Shown here in pieces: positions 7,015 through 13,593 of a stretch of DNA of 15,493 nucleotides. Made by a program: the position numbers and the translations under genes. How positions within the stretch are numbered: position 1 is the first letter of the stretch; every line of letters begins with the position of its first letter. Below the pieces are notes generated by a model, which worked only from the letters and a program-made list of their open reading frames with translations, did not search any database and was not told where the DNA came from. Origin of the DNA: an uncultured Oscillibacter sp. (GTDB lineage: Bacteria; Bacillota; Clostridia; Oscillospirales; Oscillospiraceae); contig CAJTJA010000053.1 of the NCBI GenBank assembly GCA_910576845.1, positions 1 through 15,493 on the forward strand. The letters run 5' to 3'.

Positions 7015-7644
7015 ATGAAGGCGGGAAAAATTGGACGGCTGAAACTGGTGGAAATAATACTGCTGCTGGTTTTGGCAGGATTTTTGACATCCGGTGCCTT
7101 GGCACTGCAGACGGGACAGGAACTGTCGGACAAGGTGGTTCGGCTCCATGTACTGGCAAATTCCGACTCTGAGGAGGACCAGGCTCTGAAGCTGAAGGTA
7201 CGGGACCGCCTCCTGGCTTGTATGGAGCCCCTGCTGGCCGGTGCGGCGGACCGCCGGGAGGCGGAGGCCCTCCTCCGGGGACGGATTTTGGAGCTGGAAC
7301 AGCTCGCCGCCGAGGAAATCCGGGCCAACGGCTATGAATACAGCGTCGCCATAGAGTTGGAAGACACAGTATTCCCCACGCGGGAGTATGATGGATTCAC
7401 ACTCCCTGCGGGTAAATATCTGGCCCTGCGGGTTCTTATCGGTGCGGGAGAGGGACAGAACTGGTGGTGTGTTGTTTTCCCGCCGCTGTGTGCTGCGGTG
7501 TCGGCGGAGGTGCCGGAGACAGCTCTGGCCGCCGGACTGACGTTTGACCAGGTGGGTCTCATTACCGAGAAAGACCAGGGCTATGTGCTGAAGAGCAAGC
7601 TGGTGGAATTTTGGAGGGAGCTGGAAGGGATGCTGGAAGGATAA
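7015..7644 (+). CDS. spoIIR: Stage II sporulation protein R
   Basis: SpoIIR is made in the forespore and secreted into the intermembrane space, where it triggers the SpoIIGA protease to process pro-sigma-E in the mother cell. The 209-aa protein has a basic N-terminus and one hydrophobic stretch (about residues 10-30, LVEIILLLVLAGFL) that fits a signal peptide or anchor. It then shows family hallmarks: VVRLHVLANSDSEEDQALKLK and KVRDRL soon after, and GQNWWCVVFPPLC in the second half. I chose ATG 7015; an in-frame TTG at 6970 would add 15 residues ahead of the signal peptide with no better ribosome binding site. The gene stands alone and ends with a terminator. It marks the organism as a spore former or a descendant of one. 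Confidence 0.95.
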   Translation: MKAGKIGRLKLVEIILLLVLAGFLTSGALALQTGQELSDKVVRLHVLANSDSEEDQALKLKVRDRLLACMEPLLAGAADRREAEALLRGRILELEQLAAEEIRANGYEYSVAIELEDTVFPTREYDGFTLPAGKYLALRVLIGAGEGQNWWCVVFPPLCAAVSAEVPETALAAGLTFDQVGLITEKDQGYVLKSKLVEFWRELEGMLEG

Positions 7645-7689
7645 ATACGAAGAGGTGCTTCAAAAGCGGCGTTCCATAGAAAGTTAAGG

Positions 7690-7724
7690 GCCGGACAAAC
7701 CGTTTGAGTTTGTCCGGCTTTTTT
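7690..7724 (+). terminator. Rho-independent terminator of spoIIR
   Basis: Perfect 11-bp stem GCCGGACAAAC (7690-7700) / GTTTGTCCGGC (7708-7718), 7-base loop, then six T. Confidence 0.95.
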
Positions 7725-7735
7725 ATGTCCATAAA

Positions 7736-7927
7736 TATAGTCAACGCAGTTGAAAAGGAGTAGAAGCTCTTTTTCAACCGGCAGGCCTACGGCCTGCCGG
7801 GGCGCAAAGCGCTCGTGCGTTTCCTATGAAGTCAAGCACAAAACACCGTATATGCGGTGTGCCGCACTGTTATACAGCGCGGCGTTGAAAAGAATCCTTT
7901 GGATTCATTTCAACTGTGCTGACTATA
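7736..7927. mobile_element. MITE-like element with imperfect terminal inverted repeats and internal hairpins
   Basis: The left end TATAGTCAACGCAGTTGAAA (7736-7755) and the right end 7908-7927 are inverted repeats matching at 18 of 20 positions. Inside, each arm folds: 7749-7760 pairs with 7767-7778 (11/12), 7778-7787 with 7791-7800 (10/10, loop TAC), 7843-7848 with 7855-7860, 7861-7870 with 7874-7883 (9/10), and 7884-7897 with 7901-7914 (13/14, loop TTT). Both halves show the same order: terminal repeat, GTTGAAA...TTTCAAC hairpin, GC-rich hairpin. There is no transposase and no meaningful ORF. TATA at both ends could be a TA-type target duplication or part of the repeat. A structured non-autonomous element is the simplest reading; a structured RNA is possible. 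Confidence 0.65.
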
Positions 7928-7963
7928 ACATCCGCTGAAAAGCAAGCAGCTTTCAGCGGATGT
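7928..7963. repeat. Perfect 13-bp hairpin between the MITE-like element and the thioesterase gene
   Basis: ACATCCGCTGAAA (7928-7940) and TTTCAGCGGATGT (7951-7963) with a 10-base loop. It lies about 45 bases past the 3' end of the thioesterase gene on the - strand. No T-run follows on either strand, so a terminator role is uncertain. Confidence 0.65.
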
Positions 7964-8008
7964 CGGTTTCTCTGCGGTGTATTCTTTCCTAAGAGGATGC
8001 GGCGCTTT

Positions 8009-8443
8009 TTATGCCTCCCGGGCCCGTTCTTCCATCCGCTTGGGGTCCACGCGGAAATAAGTGAAGGCTCCCGTGGCAAGCAGGGCTCCAGCCTCGTCGG
8101 TGATCTCAACGTCCACCAGTACGATAGACCTGCCGCGGCGGCGGACCCGCCCCGTGGCCAAAATAGTTCCGCAGGCCCGGTTGTCCAGGAAATGCAGGTC
8201 ACCATGCCGGGTGACGTAGTGCCGCCCGTCACTGTGGGCGGCGCCTCCGGCAGCATCGTCTGCCAGGGTGTACAAGGCTCCGCCGTGGACCATGCCATAG
8301 GGGTTCCGGCTCTCTGGGCAGATGTCCAGGCGATAGACCGCACAGTCCGGCTCTACGGATTCCAGCCGGATGAAATTATGAGCGGTAAAAGCATTGGCCC
8401 CCAATTGCAGGGTTTCCAGCCGAAGTTTTTCAATGTCTTCCAT
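8009..8443 (-). CDS. PaaI-type hotdog-fold thioesterase
   Basis: A 144-aa protein with the single hotdog domain of the PaaI/YbgC-like acyl-CoA thioesterases. The diagnostic stretch NPYGMVHGGALYTLADDAAG (about residues 47-66) holds the HGG turn and the acidic residue in the central helix used in catalysis. Later DLHFLDNRACGTILATGRVRRRG and the strand DVEITDEAGALLATGAFTY complete the fold. Length is normal for the family. It hydrolyses some acyl-CoA thioester in the cytosol; the substrate is not readable. AGGAGG (8455-8450) lies 6 bases before the ATG. It is transcribed away from the metal-resistance operon from its own promoter. Confidence 0.88.
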   Translation of the reverse strand: MEDIEKLRLETLQLGANAFTAHNFIRLESVEPDCAVYRLDICPESRNPYGMVHGGALYTLADDAAGGAAHSDGRHYVTRHGDLHFLDNRACGTILATGRVRRRGRSIVLVDVEITDEAGALLATGAFTYFRVDPKRMEERAREA

Positions 8444-8484
8444 AAGAGGCCTCCTGATGAAATTGAATGCTGAAAAACAGCGTC

Positions 8485-8513
8485 AGTATAGCATAAGTTT
8501 CGGTTTGTTTCAA
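8485..8513 (-). promoter_or_regulatory. Promoter of the thioesterase gene
   Basis: Read on the - strand: TTGAAA (8513-8508), 17-base spacer, TATACT (8490-8485) preceded by TGC. It is divergent from, and only 17 bases from, the ArsR promoter. Confidence 0.7.
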
Positions 8514-8530
8514 CGTTTTTGAAAAAGGGC

Positions 8531-8558
8531 TTGACAAACGCCGCGTCTTGCATATAAT
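8531..8558 (+). promoter_or_regulatory. Promoter of the metal-resistance operon
   Basis: Perfect TTGACA (8531-8536), 16-base spacer, perfect TATAAT (8553-8558). It is a consensus promoter that needs repression, in line with the operator that follows. Confidence 0.9.
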
Positions 8559-8559
8559 G

Positions 8560-8585
8560 AACATATGAACACTTGTTCAATTGTT
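8560..8585 (+). promoter_or_regulatory. 12-2-12 ArsR/SmtB-family operator
   Basis: Left arm AACATATGAACA (8560-8571), CT, right arm TGTTCAATTGTT (8574-8585); arms are complementary at 10 of 12 positions, with the core TGAACA-N2-TGTTCA perfect. The layout is the classical site of SmtB/CzrA/CadC repressors. It begins one base after the -10 box, so bound repressor would block initiation. Confidence 0.85.
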
Positions 8586-8606
8586 AACGCGAAAGGCGGC
8601 GGGATT

Positions 8607-8969
8607 ATGGAGGACTGCTACAATGTGGAGTGCTGTGATTTCATCCATGCCCACGAGGATGTTGTGGAGAATGTCCGGCGGGAGCTGCCAGGGGAGGATA
8701 CGCTTTACGACCTAACAGAGCTGTTCCGTATCTTCGGGGACTCCACCCGGGTCCGCATTCTCTATGTACTCTTTGAGGCAGAGATGTGCGTCTGTGACAT
8801 CGCGGCTCTGCTGGGGATGACCCAGTCGGCTATCTCCCATCAGCTGCGGGCGCTGAAGAATGTCCGGCTGGTGAAGTCCCGCCGCGAGGGCAAAACGGTG
8901 TTCTATTCCCTGGCTGACGATCATGTGAAGACCATCATCGACCAGGGGCTGGAGCATGTCCGGGAGTGA
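8607..8969 (+). CDS. ArsR/SmtB-family metal-sensing repressor (SmtB/CadC-like)
   Basis: A 120-aa winged-helix repressor that should leave its operator when it binds Zn, Cd or Pb. The DNA-recognition helix is TQSAISHQLRAL (residues 72-83). Both known metal sites of the family can be traced. The alpha-5 site is D104, H106, H117, E120, the same residues as cyanobacterial SmtB. The alpha-3N site has C61 and C63 in MCVCD plus D64, with N-terminal C4, C9, C10, H14 and H16 available to complete it, as in CadC. I prefer ATG 8607: the in-frame ATG at 8565 lies inside the operator and at the likely transcription start, so it cannot be used. The ribosome binding site (GGCGGCGGG region) is weak. The gene is first in the operon with the HMA protein and ATPase. 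Confidence 0.9.
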   Translation: MEDCYNVECCDFIHAHEDVVENVRRELPGEDTLYDLTELFRIFGDSTRVRILYVLFEAEMCVCDIAALLGMTQSAISHQLRALKNVRLVKSRREGKTVFYSLADDHVKTIIDQGLEHVRE

Positions 8970-9022
8970 ATTCGTGTTCCCTATGCGAGGCATATAAACA
9001 TATATATTAGGAGGATTTCATT

Positions 9023-9241
9023 ATGAAAAAGCGTTTCAAGCTCACCGACCTGGACTGCGCCAACTGCGCCGCCAAAATGGAAGAGGCCATCAAAAAAATT
9101 GACGGCGTACACGACGCCACCGTCAGCTTCATGGCCCAGAAAATGACCGTGGACGCGGACGACGCCCGGTTTGACGACATTATGAAAGAGATTGTGGCCG
9201 TGTGCAAAAAGGTGGAGCCGGACTGCATTATCAACCTGTAA
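9023..9241 (+). CDS. Stand-alone heavy-metal-associated (HMA) domain protein
   Basis: A 72-aa ferredoxin-like HMA domain. The metal loop is DCANCA with C12 and C15; the Asp before the first Cys is typical of Zn/Cd/Pb-type HMA domains of ZntA/CadA, unlike the MxCxxC loop of copper chaperones. Two more cysteines, C61 and C68, lie near the C-terminus. AGGAGG (9009-9014) is 8 bases from ATG 9023. It lies between the ArsR gene and an ATPase that has no HMA domain of its own, so the simplest inference is that it delivers metal to, or regulates, that pump in trans. It could also act as a small metal buffer. Confidence 0.9.
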   Translation: MKKRFKLTDLDCANCAAKMEEAIKKIDGVHDATVSFMAQKMTVDADDARFDDIMKEIVAVCKKVEPDCIINL

Positions 9242-9248
9242 GATTGTA

Positions 9249-9275
9249 GGCCCGCCTTCGGCGGGCCCGTTTTTT
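9249..9275 (+). terminator. Intra-operon terminator-like hairpin between HMA and ATPase genes
   Basis: GGCCCGCC (9249-9256), loop TTC, GGCGGGCC (9260-9267), then CG and six T. The ribosome binding site of the ATPase (AAGGAGG 9276-9282) starts directly after the T-run, so any pump mRNA must come from read-through. Confidence 0.85.
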
Positions 9276-9290
9276 AAGGAGGCGTTTCCC

Positions 9291-11213
9291 ATGAAAAACC
9301 TCACCCGCAAGCAGCGGAAGATGCTGTATCGGATTCTTCTGGCGGCTGTCCTGCTGATTGCTGTCAAGCTGCTGCCCAGCCTGTATCTGCCGCCCCGGTG
9401 GATGGAGGGCGTGCTGTATCTGATTCCCTACGCCGTCATTGGCTGGGACGTGCTCTGGAAGGCCGTCCGCAACATCCTAAACGGCCAGGTCTTCGACGAG
9501 AACTTCCTCATGGCCCTGGCCACCGTGGGGGCCTTCGCCACAGGGGAATATGCCGAGGCCGTCTTCGTTATGCTCTTCTACCAGACCGGCGAGCTCTTCC
9601 AGGATTACGCTGTGGGCAAGTCCCGCCAGTCCATCGCCGCCCTGATGGACATCCGGCCCGACACCGCCAACCTAGAGAACGAGGACGGTTCTCTGGAAGA
9701 GGTGGACCCGGAGGATGTGGAGGTAGGCGCTGTGATCGTGGTGCGCCCTGGCGAGCGGGTTCCCCTGGACGGCGAGGTTGTCGAGGGCGTGTCCGCCCTG
9801 GACACCGCGGCCCTCACCGGAGAATCCGCACCCCGGGATGTGGGGCCCGGGGACGCAGTGATCAGCGGATGTGTGAACCAGTCCGGCCTGCTGCGGGTGA
9901 AGGTGACGAAGCCCTGCGAAGAGTCCACGGTGTCCAAGATTCTGGATCTGGTGGAAAACGCCGGAGAAAAGAAGGCCGCCAGCGAGAACTTTATCACCCG
10001 CTTCGCCCGGTACTACACCCCCTGTGTGGTTATCGCCGCCACGGCGCTGTTCCTCCTGCCAACCATCGCCCTGGCGTTGATTCCTGCGGAGGCTCAACCC
10101 GGCTTCCTGGCGGGGACGGACTGGACCGGCTGGCTCCACAGGGCGCTGATCTTCCTGGTGATTTCCTGCCCCTGTGCCCTGGTGATCTCCGTGCCTCTGA
10201 GCTTCTTCGGCGGCATTGGCGGGGCCAGCAAGTGCGGTATTTTGGTGAAGGGGAGCAACTACCTGGAGACTCTGGCGAAGACGGAGACCGTGGTTTTCGA
10301 CAAGACGGGCACTCTGACCCAGGGAAGCTTCACCGTCACCGCTTTGCATCCGGCGGAGGGCGTCACGGAGGATGCCCTGCTGGAGGCCGCCGCCCTGGCG
10401 GAGAGCTGGTCCAGCCACCCCATCTCCGTCTCTCTCCGGAAAGCTTGGGGGAAGGAGATCGACCCCGGCCGGGTGACGGACTTGGAGGAAATCGCCGGAC
10501 ACGGCGTGACGGCCAAGGTAGACGGGAAAACGGTCTCCGCCGGAAACAGCCGTTTGATGGAGAAAGAGGGAGTGCGGTGGGAGCCGTGTGAACTGCCGGG
10601 AACAATTGTCCACGTGACGGTGGAGGGAGCTTATGCCGGGCACATCCTGATTTCCGACCTGCCCAAACCCGAGGCGAAAACCCTGGTGGAGGGCCTGAAG
10701 GCGGCGGGAGTGAAAAAAACCGTCATGCTCACCGGAGATGCCGAGGCCGCCGCCAAGGCCGTGGCCCGGGAACTGGGAATTGACGAGTACCACGCTCAGC
10801 TCCTCCCGGCGGATAAGGTGGATCGGGTGGAAGCCCTGCTTTCGGAAAAGTCCCCTGGAACGGCCCTGGCCTTTGTGGGAGACGGCATCAACGACGCGCC
10901 GGTCCTCACCCGAGCGGATATCGGTATCGCCATGGGAGCCCTGGGTTCCGACGCTGCCATCGAGGCTGCGGACATTGTGCTGATGGACGACAACCCGGCT
11001 AAAATTGCCGCTGCCATGCAGATTTCCCGAAAGACCCTGCGGATTGTGAAGCAGAACATCTGGTTCGCCCTGGGGGTCAAGGGTGCGGTGCTGCTTTTGG
11101 GAGCTTTCGGCGTGGCGACCATGTGGGAAGCGGTGTTCGCCGACGTGGGTGTGGCCTTTATCGCTATCCTCAACGCCATGCGGTGCCTCCATGTGGATAA
11201 GTTTAAGAAGTGA
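9291..11213 (+). CDS. cadA: P1B-2-type Zn/Cd/Pb-exporting ATPase without N-terminal HMA domain
   Basis: A 640-aa P-type ATPase that should pump divalent soft metals out of the cell. Landmarks in order: two N-terminal membrane segments (from about residue 11), actuator loop with TGES (176-179), transmembrane CPC motif (C293-P294-C295), phosphorylation site DKTGT (D337), the HP motif SSHP (H376-P377) typical of P1B pumps, TGD (481-483) and GDGINDAP (530-537). The last membrane helices carry K597 and D618-x-G620, which together with CPC mark the P1B-2 (ZntA/CadA) class and not the copper class. The start is ATG 9291 with AAGGAGG 8 bases upstream; the frame is open further upstream but that part overlaps the HMA gene and the hairpin. 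The usual N-terminal HMA domain is absent and appears as the preceding gene. Codon choice is strongly C/G-ending. Confidence 0.95.
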   Translation: MKNLTRKQRKMLYRILLAAVLLIAVKLLPSLYLPPRWMEGVLYLIPYAVIGWDVLWKAVRNILNGQVFDENFLMALATVGAFATGEYAEAVFVMLFYQTGELFQDYAVGKSRQSIAALMDIRPDTANLENEDGSLEEVDPEDVEVGAVIVVRPGERVPLDGEVVEGVSALDTAALTGESAPRDVGPGDAVISGCVNQSGLLRVKVTKPCEESTVSKILDLVENAGEKKAASENFITRFARYYTPCVVIAATALFLLPTIALALIPAEAQPGFLAGTDWTGWLHRALIFLVISCPCALVISVPLSFFGGIGGASKCGILVKGSNYLETLAKTETVVFDKTGTLTQGSFTVTALHPAEGVTEDALLEAAALAESWSSHPISVSLRKAWGKEIDPGRVTDLEEIAGHGVTAKVDGKTVSAGNSRLMEKEGVRWEPCELPGTIVHVTVEGAYAGHILISDLPKPEAKTLVEGLKAAGVKKTVMLTGDAEAAAKAVARELGIDEYHAQLLPADKVDRVEALLSEKSPGTALAFVGDGINDAPVLTRADIGIAMGALGSDAAIEAADIVLMDDNPAKIAAAMQISRKTLRIVKQNIWFALGVKGAVLLLGAFGVATMWEAVFADVGVAFIAILNAMRCLHVDKFKK

Positions 11214-11221
11214 AGAAAAAG

Positions 11222-11252
11222 GCCGGACGGAGGAATCCGTCCGGCTTTTTTT
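11222..11252. terminator. Bidirectional Rho-independent terminator
   Basis: Stem GCCGGACGG (11222-11230) / CCGTCCGGC (11237-11245), 6-base loop. On + it is followed by seven T, ending the metal operon. On - the complement after the stem reads GCC then TTTTTCTTC, so it can also stop transcripts coming from the ribF side. Confidence 0.88.
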
Positions 11253-11255
11253 GTA

Positions 11256-11603
11256 TTAATCCGGTTCGACGCCGGTCAGCACGATGGGAACCGATGGGTT
11301 GGAGCGTCCCTCGCGAACGATATTTGTCAACTCGTTTTCGTACCAAGCAACTCCGCTGGACATTTGGGACATCAGACTGTGCATGGGAATGATTTCAATC
11401 CCTACGTCAATATCTCCCCGGCCATAGAAAAAGGTGTGCTTTACGTGGAGATCATATTGAACGGAAAAATATTTCCCGAATTGTACTTCTGCGGCGACCC
11501 GGTCCTTTACAAAATCAACTTGATTATATGTACTATACGGCTGAAAGCCCCGGGAGAGGATGGCTTGCTTTTGCAGCTCTAAAGCTCCAAAACTATCTGC
11601 CTC
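11256..11603 (-). pseudogene. 3' remnant of a BglII-family type II restriction endonuclease
   Basis: Reading from 11603 down to the TAA at 11258-11256 gives 115 uninterrupted codons with no ATG or other likely start in the first part. The translation contains VDFVKDRVAAEVQFGKYF, VKHTFFYGRGDIDVGIEI and MSSGVAWYENELTNIVREGR, which I recognise as the C-terminal half of the BglII/BstYI restriction enzyme family. The candidate catalytic residues are D30, E39 and Q41 of the remnant, the same D-x8-E-x-Q spacing as D84/E93/Q95 of BglII (from memory). The N-terminal part is missing: directly upstream lies a MITE-like element whose end supplies an in-frame TAG. No matching methyltransferase is in the window. 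Being so clean, the loss may be recent. Non-functional as it stands. Confidence 0.8.
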
Positions 11604-11770
11604 CTAGGGCCTGTTCACATAAGGCCAAACACACATCTTTCCGGCAAATTTTGCCGTCTGCGGCGTTAAAAATTTTTGACGCACGCCAGTGCGCCTGCAA
11701 ATTTTTGCCTTGCAGCCGGCGAAAATTTGCTCGAAAATCTGCGCATTTGTCTTATGTGAACAGGCCCTAG
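11604..11770. mobile_element. MITE-like element with perfect 20-bp terminal inverted repeats
   Basis: The ends CTAGGGCCTGTTCACATAAG (11604-11623) and its exact complement (11751-11770) bound a 167-bp segment. If CTAG is the duplicated target, the true repeat is GGCCTGTTCACATAAG. Similarity between the arms continues inward (GCAAATTTT is found in both), so the element could fold into one long hairpin. Internal palindromes lie at 11642-11656 and 11663-11682. No transposase is encoded. It is unrelated in sequence to the element at 7736-7927. The right end covers the ribF stop codon and the left end abuts the restriction enzyme remnant. Confidence 0.8.
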
Positions 11771-12666
11771 CTCTCTTGAAAATACCGTCTCGTCGTCTCC
11801 GCGTCGGCGGCGATCTGGGCCCGGAGGGCGTCCAGGGAGTCAAACCGGATTTCATCCCGCAGGTGCCGATAGAATTCCAGCCGAAGAGTCTGCCCGTAGA
11901 GATCTCCCTGGAAATCCAGCAGACACGCCTCCACGGTCACATCATTCCCCTGGTTCACCGTGGGCCGGGTGCCTACATTGGTGACGGCGGGACAGCTGGT
12001 TCCATCCTCAAAGTATATCCGCGTCACATAAACTCCGTGGCTGGGAACCAGCACGTGGGGCGGCACGGGCAGGTTGGCTGTGGGGAACAGCCGGGAAGAA
12101 CCCAGACCCCGCCCATGACCCACCGTACCCGTCAGGGTGTGGGGATGGCCAAGAAAGCGGTTTGCCCGCTCCACCTGCCCCAGCTCCACCAAGCGGCGAA
12201 TGTAGGTGGAGCTGACGGTGACGCCGCCCACCACCACTTCCGGGATGATGTCGCAGCCCAGGCCCAGGGCGGCGCACTTCTCTTTCAGAAGCTCCGGCGT
12301 GCCCTGGTTCTTGTGGCCGAAGCGATGGTCGTGGCCTGCCACCAGGTGGACGGCGTTCCATCGGCCCACCAGCAGCTCTTCCACGAAGGCCTCCCAGCTG
12401 GTAGTCATCATTTCCTGGTCGAAGGGGGCTAGAATGACATCCTTGATGCCGTAGAGCCGCTGCACCAGGCCCCTGCGGTCCCCGGCAGAGTTGATCAAGG
12501 GGCAGGGAACTCCGGTAACCACCTCCTTGGGGGGGCGGTCAAAGGTAAATACAGCGGGGGTGCAGCCACGCCGGGCAGCCTCCTCTGCCGTCCGGCGCAG
12601 GAGAGCGGCGTGGCCTAGGTGGACCCCGTCGAAGAAGCCCAGAGCAATGACGCGTTCTTTCCTCAT
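11767..12666 (-). CDS. ribF: Bifunctional riboflavin kinase / FAD synthetase
   Basis: RibF phosphorylates riboflavin to FMN and adenylates FMN to FAD. The 299-aa protein begins with the nucleotidyltransferase domain, signature GFFDGVHLGH (residues 10-19). The C-terminal riboflavin kinase domain (about 175-299) shows GRGLG...FPTANL, SHGVYVTRI, NVGTRPTV and the VEACLLDF strand. I chose ATG 12666 because GGAAGG lies 9 bases before it; an in-frame ATG at 12684 has no good ribosome binding site. It is the last gene of the infB-rbfA-nrnA-truB-ribF series, a classical order. Its TAG stop lies inside the CTAG at the edge of the MITE-like element, and the protein end (RRYFQES) looks natural, so the insertion appears not to have cut the gene. 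No FMN riboswitch is seen; expression would come from the operon. Confidence 0.95.
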   Translation of the reverse strand: MRKERVIALGFFDGVHLGHAALLRRTAEEAARRGCTPAVFTFDRPPKEVVTGVPCPLINSAGDRRGLVQRLYGIKDVILAPFDQEMMTTSWEAFVEELLVGRWNAVHLVAGHDHRFGHKNQGTPELLKEKCAALGLGCDIIPEVVVGGVTVSSTYIRRLVELGQVERANRFLGHPHTLTGTVGHGRGLGSSRLFPTANLPVPPHVLVPSHGVYVTRIYFEDGTSCPAVTNVGTRPTVNQGNDVTVEACLLDFQGDLYGQTLRLEFYRHLRDEIRFDSLDALRAQIAADAETTRRYFQES

Positions 12667-12718
12667 GGTGTAAAATCCTTCCATTCCCTGAGATGGTCGT
12701 TATGCAGGCACGGTCTCC

Positions 12719-13579
12719 TCAGAAAAAGTTTTTCACGGCGGTCAGCGCCTCATTCCGGGCCTGAGACAGACAGAGGAAGTCTCCGGTCTGCCCGTAAATC
12801 CGGTAGGTCCCGTCGGCGGTCCCCGGCAGGGTGATGGGGTTTCCGCAGCGAACGCGCTTCTCCTGTCCCGGGGACCGGACCGTCAGGGCGGGATATTGGG
12901 CAAAAAGCCCGTCCAGGGGCAGGAGGAGGGCCTCTCCCTGTTCCTGTATGTCCTCGATAGTGACAGCCTCCTCCAGAGTATAGCCCGCCGCCATAGTCCG
13001 CCGAAGGCTGTACAGCGCCCCGCCGCAGCCCAAAGCCTGTCCGATGTCGTGGCAAAGCGTGCGGATGTAGGTCCCCTTGGAGCAGAGACAGCGGAAAAGA
13101 CAGTCTGTTTCGTTCTCTGCCTCCAAAAGCTCCAGCTCGTAAATGGTGACAGGACGGGGCTTCCGCTCCACCTCTTCCCCGCGTCTGGCCAGCTCGTAGA
13201 GCTTTTTTCCATGAACCTTCACGGCGGAATACATGGGAGGAATCTGAGAGATATTTCCCTGAAAGCTCTCCAGGGCAGCCTCCAGTGCCTCCCGGCCCAC
13301 GGTTACGGGATGGGTTTCCAAAACTGTGCCGGTGACGTCCTGGGTGTCGGTGACCAGCCCCAGGCGGAGGCCCGCCAGGTACTCCTTCCGGCTGTTTTCG
13401 GCGAATTCAACCGCCCGGGTGGCCCGGCCCACAAAGACAGGCAGGACGCCGGTTGCCAAGGGGTCCAGGGTGCCGCCGTGGCCCACCCGCTTTTCGTGGA
13501 GAATCCCCCGGACTTTGGCGCACACGTCCATGGATGTCCATCCGGCGGGCTTGTCGATGATGAGGATTCCGTTGGGCAT
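12719..13579 (-). CDS. truB: tRNA pseudouridine(55) synthase TruB
   Basis: TruB makes pseudouridine 55 in the T loop of tRNAs. The 286-aa protein shows the N-terminal GILIIDKPAGWTS motif and VGHGGTLDPLATGVLPV with catalytic D39. Later come SAVKVHGKKLYELARRG, the KGTYIRTLCHDIG stretch and a C-terminal PUA-like region. AGGAGG (13590-13585) is 5 bases from the ATG. It begins 14 bases after nrnA and ends 52 bases before ribF, so it is part of the same operon. Confidence 0.96.
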   Translation of the reverse strand: MPNGILIIDKPAGWTSMDVCAKVRGILHEKRVGHGGTLDPLATGVLPVFVGRATRAVEFAENSRKEYLAGLRLGLVTDTQDVTGTVLETHPVTVGREALEAALESFQGNISQIPPMYSAVKVHGKKLYELARRGEEVERKPRPVTIYELELLEAENETDCLFRCLCSKGTYIRTLCHDIGQALGCGGALYSLRRTMAAGYTLEEAVTIEDIQEQGEALLLPLDGLFAQYPALTVRSPGQEKRVRCGNPITLPGTADGTYRIYGQTGDFLCLSQARNEALTAVKNFF

Positions 13580-13593
13580 GGGGACCTCCTGCG

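Noticed and set aside
7736..7963. CRISPR array
   Set aside because: The repeated hairpins differ in sequence and spacing; there are no identical direct repeats with equal spacers and no cas genes.
8565..8606. ATG 8565 as the start of the ArsR repressor
   Set aside because: It lies in the operator, about 7 bases after the -10 box, so it would be at or near the 5' end of the mRNA with no ribosome binding site.
9398..11192. Long open frames in other frames or on the opposite strand over the ATPase gene (397 and 506 codons)
   Set aside because: They are byproducts of the high-GC codon use of the ATPase; translations are Arg/Gly/His-rich and show no known motif.
12667..12718. FMN riboswitch ahead of ribF
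   Set aside because: The gap is only 52 bases and holds no conserved RFN structure; ribF is read from the operon.
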